NCBI RefSeq assembly: GCF_003063665.1
Contig: NZ_NESF01000004.1
Location: forward strand, 80,483-144,482
Reading direction: 5' to 3'
DNA: 64,000 nt
From: Limnohabitans sp. Hippo3
GTDB lineage: Bacteria; Pseudomonadota; Gammaproteobacteria; Burkholderiales; Burkholderiaceae_C
Position numbers and translations under genes: made by a program. The notes beneath the pieces are model-generated. The model searched no databases, was not told where the DNA came from, and was given only the letters and a program-made list of their open reading frames with translations. This document shows, one piece after another, positions 42,067 to 52,905 of this stretch (the first letter of the stretch is position 1; each line of letters starts with the position of its first letter).

Positions 42067-42083
42067 TTTTGATCCCATCAAAA
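42067..42083. promoter_or_regulatory. Perfect inverted repeat between hemC and ppc (TTTTGAT-CCC-ATCAAAA)
   Basis: Seven-base arms with a three-base spacer, 20 bases before the hemC ATG on the minus strand and 100 bases before ppc. It resembles an operator and contains FNR-like half sites, but with a spacer one base too short for an FNR box. Confidence 0.3.
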
Positions 42084-42182
42084 TGAAATCAATTGGTCAT
42101 TTTGTCTCTCCGGGCGATGCTAGCATGATGTCAAGGGAAATTGACACCCCCGCACAACCCCCTCCAGATCCCCGAGCACACG

Positions 42183-45035
42183 ATGAAACAGGCCGCACCA
42201 GACAACGCCTTGCCCCCCAAAGCCGCTCCAAGCAGTACCCCCCAGGAAAAACGCGACAGCGAACGCCCCTTGGTCGAAGACATCCGCTTGCTCGGCCGCA
42301 TCTTGGGCGACGTGATCCGGGTGCATGAAGGCGCCGAGGCTTACGAGCTGGTCGAACAGATCCGCAAACTTTCGGTGGCCTTCCGGCGCGACGCCGACCA
42401 CGAAGCCGATAAGGCCCTGAAAAAACTGCTCAAGGGCCTGCCCGGTGACCGCGCCGTGAGCGTGATTCGTGCCTTCACTTACTTCAGTCACCTGGCCAAC
42501 CTGGCCGAAGACCGCCACCACATCCGCCGCCGCGCCATCCACGAGCGGGCGGGCCACACGCAAGAAGGCAGCATCGATGTGGCGCTGCAGCGCCTGCGCT
42601 GGGCGGGCATCACGCCGCGCAGCATCTCCGACATGCTGGCCACCAGCTATGTCTCGCCCGTGCTCACCGCCCACCCGACCGAAGTGCAGCGCCAAAGCAT
42701 CCTGGACGCCGAGCGCGACATCGCCCACCTGCTGACCGAGCGCGACGCCATCAAGGCCCGTGCCGCCGCCGTGAATGCCGCCAAAGACGCGCTCAGCCCC
42801 AAAGAGCTGGCCGCCAACGAGCTGCAAATCCGCGCCCGGGTGATGCAGCTGTGGCAAACCCGCCTGCTGCGCTTCACCAAGCTCACCGTGGCCGACGAGA
42901 TCGAAAACGCGCTGAGCTACTACGAAGCCACCTTTTTGCGCGAGATCCCCAAGCTCTATGCCGAACTCGAACACGCCCTGCCCGGCCAGCCGATTGCCAG
43001 CTTTTTGCGCATGGGCCAGTGGATTGGCGGTGACCGCGACGGCAACCCCAACGTGACCGCCCAGACGCTGGAGCACGCCCTGACCCGCCAATGCGACGTG
43101 GCCCTGCGCCACTACCTGACCGAGGTGCATTACCTGGGCAGCGAGTTGTCGCTGTCGGCCATGCTGGTACCCTTTGGCCCCGAGATGCTGGCCCTGGCCG
43201 AGCGCTCGCCCGACACCAACGAACACCGCCAGGACGAGCCCTACCGCCGGGCGCTGACGGGCATGTATGCCCGGCTGGCGGCCACGCTGAAAAAGCTGAC
43301 CGGCGGCGACGCAGCCCGCCACGCCGTGGCCCCGCAAAACCCTTATGCCAGCGCCGAAGCGTTTCTGGCCGACCTGCGGGTGATCGAAGCGTCGCTGTGC
43401 AGCCACCACGCCGAAGCCCTGGCCGCCCAGCGTCTGCACCCGCTGATCCGCGCCGTCGAGGTGTTTGGCTTCCATCTGGCTACGGTGGACCTGCGCCAAA
43501 GCTCGGATCAACACGAAGCCGTGGTGGCCGAGTTGCTGACTGCTGTCCGCGTCGAGAAAAACTACCGCCAGCTCGAAGAGCACGCCAAGCAAGCCCTGCT
43601 GCTGGGCCTCTTGAACGACGCCCGCCCGCTGCGTGTGCCGGGGGCCGACTACAGCGCCCACACCGTGTCCGAGCTGGCCATTTTCGAGACCGCGCAACGC
43701 TTGCTGCGCAGCTTCGGTCGGCAGGCGATTCGCCACTACATCATCAGCCACACCGAAAGCGTGAGCGATCTGCTGGAAGTCCTGCTTCTGCAAAAAGAAG
43801 TGGGCCTGCTGCGCGGCACGCTGGACGCGCAAGCCCGCAACGACCTGATCGTGGTGCCGCTTTTTGAGACGATTGAAGACCTGCGCAACGCCGCGCCCAT
43901 CATGCGCGACTTCTATGCCCTGCCCGGCATGGCCGCGCTGGTCGCACGCTCGGGCGGCGAGCAGGACATCATGCTGGGCTACTCCGACAGCAACAAAGAC
44001 GGCGGCATCTTCACCAGCAACTGGGAGCTGTACCGCGCCGAAATCGCCTTGGTGGAGTTGTTCGACAAACTCCAGAGCAGCCACGGCATCACCTTGCGCA
44101 TGTTCCATGGCCGGGGCGGCACCGTGGGCCGGGGCGGCGGTCCGAGCTACCAGGCCATTCTGGCTCAACCCCCGGGCACCGTGCGCGGCCAAATCCGCCT
44201 GACCGAACAAGGCGAAGTCATTGGCTCCAAATACGCCAACCCCGAGATCGGCCGCCGCAACCTCGAAACCCTGGTCGCCGCCACTTTGGAGGCCACGCTG
44301 CTGCAACCGACCAAACCCGCCACGCGGGCCTTTCTGGATGCGGCGGCCGAGCTGTCCGAGGCCAGCATGGGCGCTTACCGCGCACTGGTCTACGACACCC
44401 CCGGCTTCACCGACTACTTTTTTGGGGCCACCCCACTCAAGGAACTGACTCAGCTGAACATTGGCTCGCGCCCCGCCTCGCGCAAGGCGCTGGAAAAGAT
44501 TGAGGACCTGCGCGCCATCCCCTGGGGCTTCAGCTGGGGCCAGTGCCGCCTGACTTTGCCCGGCTGGCTGGGCTTTGGCTCGGCGGTGGCCACCTTTTTG
44601 GACAAACCCGACGCCGCCGAGCGCAAAGCCGCACTGGCCCTGCTGCAAAAGATGTACCGCCAGTGGCCGTTTTTCCGCACCCTGCTCTCCAACATGGACA
44701 TGGTGCTGGCCAAGAGCGATTTGGCCCTGGCCTCGCGCTACGCAGAACTGGTGGGCGACGCCCGCCTGCGCAAAAAAATCTTCACTCCCATCGAGGCCGA
44801 ATGGCACCGCACGGCCGACGCGCTCACGCAAATCACGGGCGAGAAAAAACGCCTGGCCAGCAACCCCGCGCTCGACCGGTCCATCCGCCACCGCTTTCCC
44901 TACATCGATCCGCTGCACCACCTGCAAGTCGAGCTGATCCGCCGCTATCGCGAGGGCAAGGCCGACGAGCGCGTGCAGCGCGGCATCCACATCTCGATCA
45001 ACGGGATTGCGGCGGGCTTGCGGAACACGGGTTGA
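42183..45035 (+). CDS. ppc: Phosphoenolpyruvate carboxylase
   Basis: Carboxylates phosphoenolpyruvate to oxaloacetate to refill the citric acid cycle. [13 protein letters not shown] carries a catalytic histidine, [10 protein letters not shown] and [16 protein letters not shown] are conserved active-site loops, and the C-terminus ends [13 protein letters not shown]. It has 950 residues, slightly longer than E. coli (883). The ATG at 42183 is preferred over a TTG at 42141. The Shine-Dalgarno signal is weak. Confidence 0.97.
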   Translation: MKQAAPDNALPPKAAPSSTPQEKRDSERPLVEDIRLLGRILGDVIRVHEGAEAYELVEQIRKLSVAFRRDADHEADKALKKLLKGLPGDRAVSVIRAFTYFSHLANLAEDRHHIRRRAIHERAGHTQEGSIDVALQRLRWAGITPRSISDMLATSYVSPVLTAHPTEVQRQSILDAERDIAHLLTERDAIKARAAAVNAAKDALSPKELAANELQIRARVMQLWQTRLLRFTKLTVADEIENALSYYEATFLREIPKLYAELEHALPGQPIASFLRMGQWIGGDRDGNPNVTAQTLEHALTRQCDVALRHYLTEVHYLGSELSLSAMLVPFGPEMLALAERSPDTNEHRQDEPYRRALTGMYARLAATLKKLTGGDAARHAVAPQNPYASAEAFLADLRVIEASLCSHHAEALAAQRLHPLIRAVEVFGFHLATVDLRQSSDQHEAVVAELLTAVRVEKNYRQLEEHAKQALLLGLLNDARPLRVPGADYSAHTVSELAIFETAQRLLRSFGRQAIRHYIISHTESVSDLLEVLLLQKEVGLLRGTLDAQARNDLIVVPLFETIEDLRNAAPIMRDFYALPGMAALVARSGGEQDIMLGYSDSNKDGGIFTSNWELYRAEIALVELFDKLQSSHGITLRMFHGRGGTVGRGGGPSYQAILAQPPGTVRGQIRLTEQGEVIGSKYANPEIGRRNLETLVAATLEATLLQPTKPATRAFLDAAAELSEASMGAYRALVYDTPGFTDYFFGATPLKELTQLNIGSRPASRKALEKIEDLRAIPWGFSWGQCRLTLPGWLGFGSAVATFLDKPDAAERKAALALLQKMYRQWPFFRTLLSNMDMVLAKSDLALASRYAELVGDARLRKKIFTPIEAEWHRTADALTQITGEKKRLASNPALDRSIRHRFPYIDPLHHLQVELIRRYREGKADERVQRGIHISINGIAAGLRNTG

Positions 45036-45045
45036 CGGCTGATTT

Positions 45046-45074
45046 TCGGGCGACAGCTGGTCGCCCGATAAAAT
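45046..45074 (+). promoter_or_regulatory. Candidate argH promoter with overlapping hairpin
   Basis: CGGGCGAC and GTCGCCCG form an eight-base stem with a five-base loop right after ppc. TAAAAT (45069-45074), a possible -10 box, follows it directly and ends eight bases before the argH ATG. A transcript from it would have almost no 5' leader. Confidence 0.35.
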
Positions 45075-45082
45075 CGGGGGCT

Positions 45083-46531
<1,449 letters not shown>

Positions 46532-46559
46532 ACTGCCAAGCGCTGCAACGCAGCTTGCA

Positions 46560-47582
46560 TCAGCCGCCTGTCGAGCCTGGGGGCGGCACATCCCACCCCA
46601 GCATGCGCTGCCCCAGCCATTGCAAGCCCTCCCCTACGTTCATGCGGCGGCTGCGCTGCTCGGCTACCGGGTGGATCTGGCCCGCTTGCAGCGGTGGCCC
46701 GATGTCAAAAGAAAACACATAGTCCGGCTCCTGACCCATGCGCAGGTCGGTCACGACCAAGCGCGCGCCCTCTTGCTGCACCTTGAAAAACCCGTCGGTG
46801 AAGCGAGCCAAACGCTGCAGCTGCGGGTGGTCCGCGTGTTGGGCGACCAAAGCGCTGCCACGCGCATGCGCCACGAAGCGAATGGGCCGACCGCCATCCA
46901 TGAGTGCGTAAAAGCCTTCGTGTATGCGCTCACCATCGAGGGCCACCACACGCCACACCAAGGTACTCAAGGGCGCAGGCGTGACCAGCAACTGTTGGCT
47001 GGGCAGGCCTTGCGCCTGCAGCGACTGCCGGGCGTGTTGCGTCACACCCCATTGCGCCAGCGCACTCCAAGCCAGGTAAACGGTGCTCAAAGCCAAGGCC
47101 CAGCCGTTGATGGCCAAAGCCCGGCCCACGGTTTTGACGCGCAAAGCCGCCACCACGCCCGCCAGCAAGGGCAGCGAATACACCGGGTCGATGATGAACA
47201 TGCTGCCGAGGCCATAGGCTTCGTCGGTGAAGGGCTGAAACACCTGGGTGCCGTAAATCGTCATCAGGTCCAGCAAGGGGTGCGTGACGAGGGCCAGCAT
47301 GAGCGCCCACCACCAACGGCCGTAGAGCTGCGGTTGACGGTGGATGCGGCTCACCCCCCAGGCCATGGGAAACGCAAAGAGGGTCAGCAACAGCAAGGCG
47401 TGCGTCTCGGCGCGGTGTCGGATCATGTTCAGGATCGGATCACCGTGGTCCAGCAGCACATCCAGATCGGGCAGTAAACCGGCCACACCGCCCCACAGGG
47501 CCGACTTCCACAGCGCGGTGCGCCGCCCCATGACAGCCACGCCGATCGAGGCGCCCAAAAGTACTTGCGTGACGGAATCCAT
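46560..47582 (-). CDS. Membrane-bound metal-dependent hydrolase (YdjM/DUF457 family)
   Basis: A 340-residue protein with several membrane helices. The family pattern is present: MDSVTQVLLGASIGVAVMG, GLLPDLDVLLDHGDP and HRAETHALLLLTLF with metal-binding histidines and aspartates, then THPLLDLMTIYGTQVFQPF. Members are annotated as membrane-bound hydrolases of unknown substrate. I chose the ATG at 47582; the frame upstream to 47987 lies over another gene. AAGG is close to the start. A perfect FNR-type box (47644-47657) lies about 68 bases upstream. Confidence 0.85.
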   Translation of the reverse strand: MDSVTQVLLGASIGVAVMGRRTALWKSALWGGVAGLLPDLDVLLDHGDPILNMIRHRAETHALLLLTLFAFPMAWGVSRIHRQPQLYGRWWWALMLALVTHPLLDLMTIYGTQVFQPFTDEAYGLGSMFIIDPVYSLPLLAGVVAALRVKTVGRALAINGWALALSTVYLAWSALAQWGVTQHARQSLQAQGLPSQQLLVTPAPLSTLVWRVVALDGERIHEGFYALMDGGRPIRFVAHARGSALVAQHADHPQLQRLARFTDGFFKVQQEGARLVVTDLRMGQEPDYVFSFDIGPPLQAGQIHPVAEQRSRRMNVGEGLQWLGQRMLGWDVPPPGSTGG

Positions 47583-47643
47583 GGCCTTAGCTTGGTAATT
47601 GAGAACAGTGGTTTGACTCGGCAGACCCCACAGCGGTCGGGCC

Positions 47644-47657
47644 TTGATACGGATCAA
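47644..47657. promoter_or_regulatory. FNR/Anr-type box (TTGATACGGATCAA)
   Basis: An exact match to TTGAT-N4-ATCAA, the binding site of FNR/Anr/Dnr-type oxygen or NO sensors. Its centre is 68 bases before the ATG of the leftward membrane hydrolase. Confidence 0.6.
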
Positions 47658-47771
47658 GAGGTTAGCGACTTTGACATGCCCTGTGGCATCCCGGGCCGTT
47701 TCAGGCTCGTGCCAGCCGTTTCGCTTGCAAGCGTCGCATACGGTGTACACCGCCGCTTCATCCCGCGCAGT

Positions 47772-47785
47772 TTGATCTGGATCAG
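47772..47785. promoter_or_regulatory. FNR/Anr-type box (TTGATCTGGATCAG)
   Basis: Matches TTGAT-N4-ATCAA in all but the last base. Its centre is 61 bases before the ATG of the rightward methyltransferase. A TTCTAA (47805-47810) downstream would place the box close to -40, as in class II FNR activation. Confidence 0.55.
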
Positions 47786-47839
47786 CGTTTGCACAGCACC
47801 CACCTTCTAAAAAGAAAAGTTCCTCAGAAGGAGACAGCC

Positions 47840-48682
47840 ATGCAGCCAGCCTCAGCCCCCCAAGACATCGGGATGTTGGATGCCGTATCCAGCACCTTGC
47901 TCGTACCGCTGATGGCACGGGCACGCGCTGGTTCGATCTACCCATGGCTCGATCCGGGTGACACACAGGCACAGCACGTGATGGCAAAAATCGGCCATGA
48001 CCTGGATGCTTTGCTGCAAGACCGTTCTGCCATGCTCCATGTGCTGTGGCGAACCCAGTTGCTCAAGCGTCTGGGAAAAGCCTTCTTCGAACACCACCCC
48101 GACTCGCAAGGCATCAACCTGGGAGCTGGTTTGTCGGATTATTTTCAATGGCTGAACAACGGTCACAACGGCTGGCTGGACGTGGACCTGGAGGGGGTGG
48201 TGTCGCTGCGACACTTGTTGCTGCCTGTGCATTCCCCGACAGCCCAGGACATCTGCGTGGACCTGACGCAACCCGGCTGGTGGCAGCAGTTGCGACTGAG
48301 CGAACGCGCATCACGTGAGCCTTTGCTGCTTCTTTGTGAAGGCGTGCTGATGTACTTGACGCCCACTCAAGTCCGAGCCGTCTTTCGTGAAATCGGTAAC
48401 AACGCACCCGAAGGCTCCGAGCTGGTCTGCGACTTCATGACCCCTTTGGGCGTTGGTCGCGCCCACATGGCACCCAGTGTGTCAGGGACCGGGGCGGAGT
48501 TTCTCTGGGGTGCGCACAACGCCATGGAAGTGGCGCACTTGCACCCCCGCATGGAACTGATCGCCCAACACACCGTGGCGGAGCTCTATGGTTGGGCGGT
48601 TTGTTGGGCCGAGATGTGCATGACACCCTGGACGGGCGGCCCGCTGTACGGGGTCGCGCACCTGCAAATCACCGAGCCCTGA
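47840..48682 (+). CDS. Leucine carboxyl methyltransferase-family SAM methyltransferase
   Basis: A 280-residue class I methyltransferase of the PPM1/LCMT family (O-methyltransferases of carboxylates and polyketide-like substrates). Markers: NLGAGLSDYFQWL (SAM loop), WLDVDLEGVVSLRHLLLP and LLLLCEGVLMYLTPTQVRAVF with the E-G-V-L-x-Y-L pattern. Substrate unknown. AAGGAG lies seven bases before the ATG at 47840. An FNR-type box sits upstream, suggesting low-oxygen control. Confidence 0.85.
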   Translation: MQPASAPQDIGMLDAVSSTLLVPLMARARAGSIYPWLDPGDTQAQHVMAKIGHDLDALLQDRSAMLHVLWRTQLLKRLGKAFFEHHPDSQGINLGAGLSDYFQWLNNGHNGWLDVDLEGVVSLRHLLLPVHSPTAQDICVDLTQPGWWQQLRLSERASREPLLLLCEGVLMYLTPTQVRAVFREIGNNAPEGSELVCDFMTPLGVGRAHMAPSVSGTGAEFLWGAHNAMEVAHLHPRMELIAQHTVAELYGWAVCWAEMCMTPWTGGPLYGVAHLQITEP

Positions 48683-48721
48683 AACCAGCAACGCCCTGGC
48701 CTTGAGACCAAGGGATGGCGC

Positions 48722-48745
48722 GATAATGTGAGCCATTCTCACGTT
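48722..48745. promoter_or_regulatory. Candidate Fur-like operator over the hemerythrin promoter
   Basis: GATAATGTGAGCCATTCTC (48722-48740) matches the 19-base Fur box GATAATGATAATCATTATC in 14 positions. It includes GATAAT, the likely -10 box. An overlapping inverted repeat AATGTGAG-CCATT-CTCACGTT has one mismatch. Confidence 0.35.
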
Positions 48746-48760
48746 TCACTGTTTTTTGCC

Positions 48761-49267
48761 ATGTCTGCCACAGCCCACACAGCCCCCTCCGCCCCATCCA
48801 CCATGGCCTGGACCGCCTCGCTCCAAACAGACGATGCCCGCATGGACGAAACGCACCAGGAGTTTGTGGACATGATCAACCAGATTCTGGCCACACCCGA
48901 AGACGAACAGTTGCCGGTTTACAAGGCTTTTTTGAACCACACGGTCGAGCACTTTGCGCAGGAAGAGCGCTGGATGCTGGCCACCGGGTTTTCGGCCGAC
49001 AACTGCCACGCCGAGCACCACGCCACGATCCTCGAAACCATGCGGGTGGTGGAAGCCCACTATCTGGACAGCGACAAGACCATCATCACCCGCATGGCCG
49101 AAGCGCTGGCCGAATGGTTCCCGGGCCACGCCAACAGCATGGACGCGGGCCTGGCCGCACACCTCAAGTCAGTGGGTTTTGACAGCGTGACCGAAACCCT
49201 GGCCGACCCCTCGGTCATTCAAAACGTGACCATGTCGGGCTGCGGCAGCGTCAGCTGCAGCAGCTGA
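48761..49267 (+). CDS. Bacteriohemerythrin-like protein with cysteine-rich tail
   Basis: A 168-residue single-domain hemerythrin. Conserved metal-ligand segments are visible: ARMDETHQEFVDMIN, NHTVEHFAQEERWML and NCHAEHHATILE, as expected for a di-iron oxygen or NO binding site. Role is probably oxygen or iron sensing, storage or NO protection (inference). The end MSGCGSVSCSS adds two cysteines outside the domain. A GATAAT -10 box and a Fur-like palindrome lie just upstream. The start at 48761 (MSATAHTAP) is preferred to a GTG-type start at 48728. Confidence 0.88.
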   Translation: MSATAHTAPSAPSTMAWTASLQTDDARMDETHQEFVDMINQILATPEDEQLPVYKAFLNHTVEHFAQEERWMLATGFSADNCHAEHHATILETMRVVEAHYLDSDKTIITRMAEALAEWFPGHANSMDAGLAAHLKSVGFDSVTETLADPSVIQNVTMSGCGSVSCSS

Positions 49268-49284
49268 CGATCCGCTCATACCCA

Positions 49285-50262
49285 TCACTGGGGCTTGATG
49301 CCCGCGGTCTGGATCACGCGGGTCCAGGTGTCGATCTCGGATTTGACAAAGCCGGTGTAGGGCTTGCTGCCCAGGGCGGGCACCACAAAACCCACCGAGG
49401 TCAGGCGCTGACGCACAGTCTCAGACTGCAAAGCCTGCACCATGGCCGCTTCGAGTTTGTCCACAATGGCCGCGGGCGTGCCTTTGGCCACCGACAGGCC
49501 TGACCAGGACAGCGCCTGAAAATCCTTGTAGCCCGACTCGGCCACGGTGGGCACATCGGGGTACAGAGGGTTGCGTTGCAGACTGGTGACAGCAATCGGG
49601 CGGATTTTGCCGGCCTTGATGTGGGGCAAAGCCGCATCCTGGTTGATGAAAATCATGGGCACAGTCCCGGCCAGCAAGTCATTGAGCAACGGACCACCGC
49701 CCCGGTAAGGTATGCCCGTCAGGAAGATGCCCGTGGTCTGCTTGAACAGCTCCATCGCCATGTGACCCGATGCCGCGTGGGTGAAACCGTAATCGAGTTT
49801 GCCGGGGTTTTTCTTGGCGTAATCCACCACATCCTTGACCGTCTTGAAAGGCAAGGACGGGTGAACCACCAACACATTCGGCCCCGAGTGCACTTGCGTC
49901 AGGTGAATCAGGTCGGTCATGGAGTTGTATTTGAGCTTGGGGTCCAAGCCATGCGCCACAGCGTTTTGACCCACACCGCTTTGGATCAGGGTGTAACCGT
50001 CAGCGGGCAAGCGGATGGCGCGTTCCGTGCCCACAATGCCACCTGCCCCGCCAATGTTCTCCACCACCACGGCTTGCTTGAGGATTTTGCCCAGCTCATC
50101 GGCCATCAAACGGCCCATCACATCGCTGGTGCCACCGGGAGGAAAAGGAACCACCAGTTTGATCGGCCGGTTGGGATAGTCGCTCTGCGCCCACACCGGG
50201 GAGAGGGCCAGGCCCACAGCAGCAATGCACAGTGTTTGGATGAGTTGTCGTTTGAAATTCAT
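49285..50262 (-). CDS. Bug-family (TctC) solute-binding protein
   Basis: A periplasmic extracytoplasmic receptor of the Bug/TctC type, 325 residues with a signal peptide (about residues 1-25, ending VWA). Typical segments: YPNRPIKLVVPFPPGGTSDVMGRLM, VVENIGGAGGIVG and MFINQDAALPHIKAGKIRPIAVTS. Partner TctA/TctB membrane proteins are not in the window, so it is an orphan, as many Bug proteins in Burkholderiales are. It is the last gene of the aldarate operon and may bind an aldarate or uronate (inference). GGAGA precedes the ATG. Confidence 0.92.
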   Translation of the reverse strand: MNFKRQLIQTLCIAAVGLALSPVWAQSDYPNRPIKLVVPFPPGGTSDVMGRLMADELGKILKQAVVVENIGGAGGIVGTERAIRLPADGYTLIQSGVGQNAVAHGLDPKLKYNSMTDLIHLTQVHSGPNVLVVHPSLPFKTVKDVVDYAKKNPGKLDYGFTHAASGHMAMELFKQTTGIFLTGIPYRGGGPLLNDLLAGTVPMIFINQDAALPHIKAGKIRPIAVTSLQRNPLYPDVPTVAESGYKDFQALSWSGLSVAKGTPAAIVDKLEAAMVQALQSETVRQRLTSVGFVVPALGSKPYTGFVKSEIDTWTRVIQTAGIKPQ

Positions 50263-50286
50263 GAAAGTCTCCTGTGGTGAATCGGT

Positions 50287-51873
50287 TCAGGTGATTGGGG
50301 CGGGGTTGAACAGCACCAGAGCGTTGTGCAGCTTCCAGTGCTCGGCCCAGGTCTTGCGGCCACTGGCCACGTCGAGCACCATGCGAAACAGCTCCCAACC
50401 GGCTTCTTCGATGGTGATTTCACCATCGGCAATCCGTCCTGCGTTCATGTCCATCAGGTCGTGCCAGCGGCGGGCCAGGTCGGTGCGGGTCGCCACCTTG
50501 ACCACAGGGCAAGCCTGTAGGCCATAGGGCGTGCCTCGCCCGGTGGTGAACACATGCACGTTCATGCCAGCGGCCAGCTGCAAAGTGCCACAAATGAAAT
50601 CGCTGGCGGGGGTGGCTGCAAAAACCAGGCCTTTTTGATCGGGTTTGAGTTTGTCACCCGGCGCCAGCACGCTCGATATGGCCGAGCTGCCGCTCTTGAT
50701 GATCGAGCCCATGGCTTTTTCGGCGATGTTGGACAAGCCCCCGGCCTTGTTGCCCGGCGTGGTGTTGGCCGTGCGGTCGACCTGACCCCGGTCCAGATAT
50801 TGGTCGTACCAACCCAGCTCGCGCACGATGTCCTCGGCCACTTGCGGCGTAGCGGCACGGCTGGTGAGTTGTTCCACCGCATCGCGCACTTCGGTGTTTT
50901 CGGAAAACATCACGGTGCCACCTGCGCGCACAATCAAATCGGCCATGAAACCCACGGCCGGGTTGGCGGTCACACCCGAAAACGCATCGCTGCCGCCGCA
51001 CTGCACACCAACGACCAAGGCACTGGCCGGCACGGTCTGACGGCGACGGGCGTTCAGCCGCTCCAAGTGCGAGCGAGCACTTTGCACAATGTGTTCAACC
51101 ATGGACATGAAGCCCACGTGCGCATCGTCCTGCAGGCACACCCCATCAGGCCCTTGGTCTTTCTCACGCGCATCGTGGATCGGGAAACTGCCCGCTGGCA
51201 ACAGGCGGTCAGGCTGCAGTTTTTCGCAACCCAGACTGACGACCATGACCTCGCCACCAAAGTTGGGGTTCAGGCTGATGTGGCGCAGGGTGCGGATCGG
51301 AATCTCGGCACCGGGCGCGTCAATCGCCACGCCGCAGCCGTAGGTGTGCTCCAGACCCACCACGCCGTCCACATTCGGGAACAGCGGCAGCAATTCGCGT
51401 TCAATGCGCTCCACAGCGATCTTGACCACCCCGGCCACACATTGCACCGTGGTGGTCAGGGCCAACAAGTTGCGCGTGCCCACCGAGCCATCGGCATTGA
51501 CATAGCCTTCGAAGGTGAGGCCTTCGAGCGGTTCTTGCCGCGCCGGTCGGACCGTGGCCATGGGCAGACCCTGCAAGGCACGCGCAGGCGGGATGTCAAG
51601 CAACCGCTCGTGTATCCAGCTGCCCGCCGGGATGGCCTGGCGGGCATAGCCCACAGGCACGTTGTAGCGCATAACCGCCTGGCCTGGGGCCAGATCGGTC
51701 AACGCCACCTTGTGGCCTTGTGGCACCTTGTCGCGCAAGACCAGACCGTCGGCCACCCCTTGGGGTACGACGGTGCCAGTCGGTAAACCGCCGTCGTTGA
51801 CGACGATGGCCACGTTGTCCGCAGGGTGCATGCGCACCACACGCGGCGTCACAGCTTGGGTGGTGTTGTTCAC
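50287..51873 (-). CDS. garD: Galactarate dehydratase (UxaA family)
   Basis: Dehydrates galactarate to 5-keto-4-deoxyglucarate, iron-dependent. An N-terminal SAF domain ([20 protein letters not shown]..) and the UxaA/GarD core with [26 protein letters not shown] and [14 protein letters not shown] are seen. It has 528 residues from the GTG at 51873, which overlaps the upstream lactonase stop as GTGA. In-frame codons further upstream read through the lactonase gene and are rejected. It shares its product with the glucarate dehydratase at 58608. Confidence 0.92.
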   Translation of the reverse strand: MNNTTQAVTPRVVRMHPADNVAIVVNDGGLPTGTVVPQGVADGLVLRDKVPQGHKVALTDLAPGQAVMRYNVPVGYARQAIPAGSWIHERLLDIPPARALQGLPMATVRPARQEPLEGLTFEGYVNADGSVGTRNLLALTTTVQCVAGVVKIAVERIERELLPLFPNVDGVVGLEHTYGCGVAIDAPGAEIPIRTLRHISLNPNFGGEVMVVSLGCEKLQPDRLLPAGSFPIHDAREKDQGPDGVCLQDDAHVGFMSMVEHIVQSARSHLERLNARRRQTVPASALVVGVQCGGSDAFSGVTANPAVGFMADLIVRAGGTVMFSENTEVRDAVEQLTSRAATPQVAEDIVRELGWYDQYLDRGQVDRTANTTPGNKAGGLSNIAEKAMGSIIKSGSSAISSVLAPGDKLKPDQKGLVFAATPASDFICGTLQLAAGMNVHVFTTGRGTPYGLQACPVVKVATRTDLARRWHDLMDMNAGRIADGEITIEEAGWELFRMVLDVASGRKTWAEHWKLHNALVLFNPAPIT

Positions 51874-52862
51874 GCCAGGATCTCCACCCAATTGGGGCCC
51901 TGACCTACGGGGATGCGTTGCTGCAAGTGCAATTGGCCCGAGTCCGGCTCGATTGCCCAACGGCTCAGGTGGTGCGACAGCTGTCCAACCACCAGCAAGT
52001 GCCGCCCGGACGGATCGATCGCAAAACCCCGTGGCTGGGTTTCAACCGGTGTGTGGCCCTGGGCTGTGAGACAGCCCGTTGCGGCATCCACCGTGAAGTG
52101 CGCCAAAGTGCTGGACGTGCGCTCGCTGGTGTACAGGTGACGCCCATCAGGCGTCAGGTGAAGGTCGGCTGCCCAAGGTTTGCCTGTGAAGCCTGACGGC
52201 AAAATATCCACGGTTTGCAACAGGCTCAAGCGGGCCCGATCCGCGTCCCAGGTCAGCACATCCACCGTGCCATCGAGTTCATGGAGCAAATACACATGGC
52301 GGCCTTGCGGGTCAAACCGGAAATGCCGAGGGCCAGCGCCAGCACGCGCCGCCCAAAATGCAGCTGGCGTCAATTGGCCTGTGCCTGCGTTGAAATGCAG
52401 AACCATGAGTTCGCCACCGCCCAGCGCTGTTGCCAGCACATAGCGCTTGCAAGGTGAAGGCAGGATGGCGTGGGCATAGGGGCCTGTGGGCACCACCTGC
52501 TGCACAAGGCCCACTGTGCCATCAGGTACGATGGGGCTGACCGTGAGCTGGTGTCCAGGGTAAGAAGCCGCCAGCAAGAACCGGCCCGTCAAGTCGGTGC
52601 TGACATAAGCCATGCTGGCTGGCAACTCGGCCTCCCCCAACAAGTGCAGATCACCGCTGACAGAGTCAATCGCCAGACTGGCCACCGCCATCGGTTCGCT
52701 GCGCCGAACCGCGTAAAGTACTTTTTGATTCGGGCTGACCGCCATGGGCATCAGGTTGCCCCCCACGAGCACCGTGCTTTGCCAACGCAAGCTGCCATCG
52801 GCCCCCATGTGCAGCACAGAGATGTCGCCGCTGTCGGCGTTGGAAACATAAACGTGGGGCAT
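51870..52862 (-). CDS. Beta-propeller lactonase (YbhE/Pgl family)
   Basis: A 330-residue seven-bladed propeller of the lactonase family, the type of E. coli 6-phosphogluconolactonase YbhE. Repeated motifs: [43 protein letters not shown] and [23 protein letters not shown]. In this operon it would most reasonably open galactaro- or glucaro-lactone made by uronate dehydrogenase. That is an inference from context; the family signature alone would allow 6-phosphogluconolactonase. The ATG at 52862 is chosen over a TTG two codons earlier. Confidence 0.85.
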   Translation of the reverse strand: MPHVYVSNADSGDISVLHMGADGSLRWQSTVLVGGNLMPMAVSPNQKVLYAVRRSEPMAVASLAIDSVSGDLHLLGEAELPASMAYVSTDLTGRFLLAASYPGHQLTVSPIVPDGTVGLVQQVVPTGPYAHAILPSPCKRYVLATALGGGELMVLHFNAGTGQLTPAAFWAARAGAGPRHFRFDPQGRHVYLLHELDGTVDVLTWDADRARLSLLQTVDILPSGFTGKPWAADLHLTPDGRHLYTSERTSSTLAHFTVDAATGCLTAQGHTPVETQPRGFAIDPSGRHLLVVGQLSHHLSRWAIEPDSGQLHLQQRIPVGQGPNWVEILA

Positions 52863-52905
52863 GGTCAAAATGGGAAAAAAGAATCAGAACAACAGCGATG
52901 CCTGC

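Noticed and set aside
42120..44990. Minus-strand ORF of 956 codons over ppc
   Set aside because: Exact antisense shadow of phosphoenolpyruvate carboxylase, which has all its motifs on the plus strand.
44543..45082. N-terminal extension of argH of 180 codons
   Set aside because: It lies in an out-of-frame part of ppc; the normal argH start is at 45083.
47583..47839. Small protein gene between the membrane hydrolase and the methyltransferase
   Set aside because: Short frames exist on both strands, but none has a good ribosome site or recognisable pattern. The FNR-type boxes explain the gap better.
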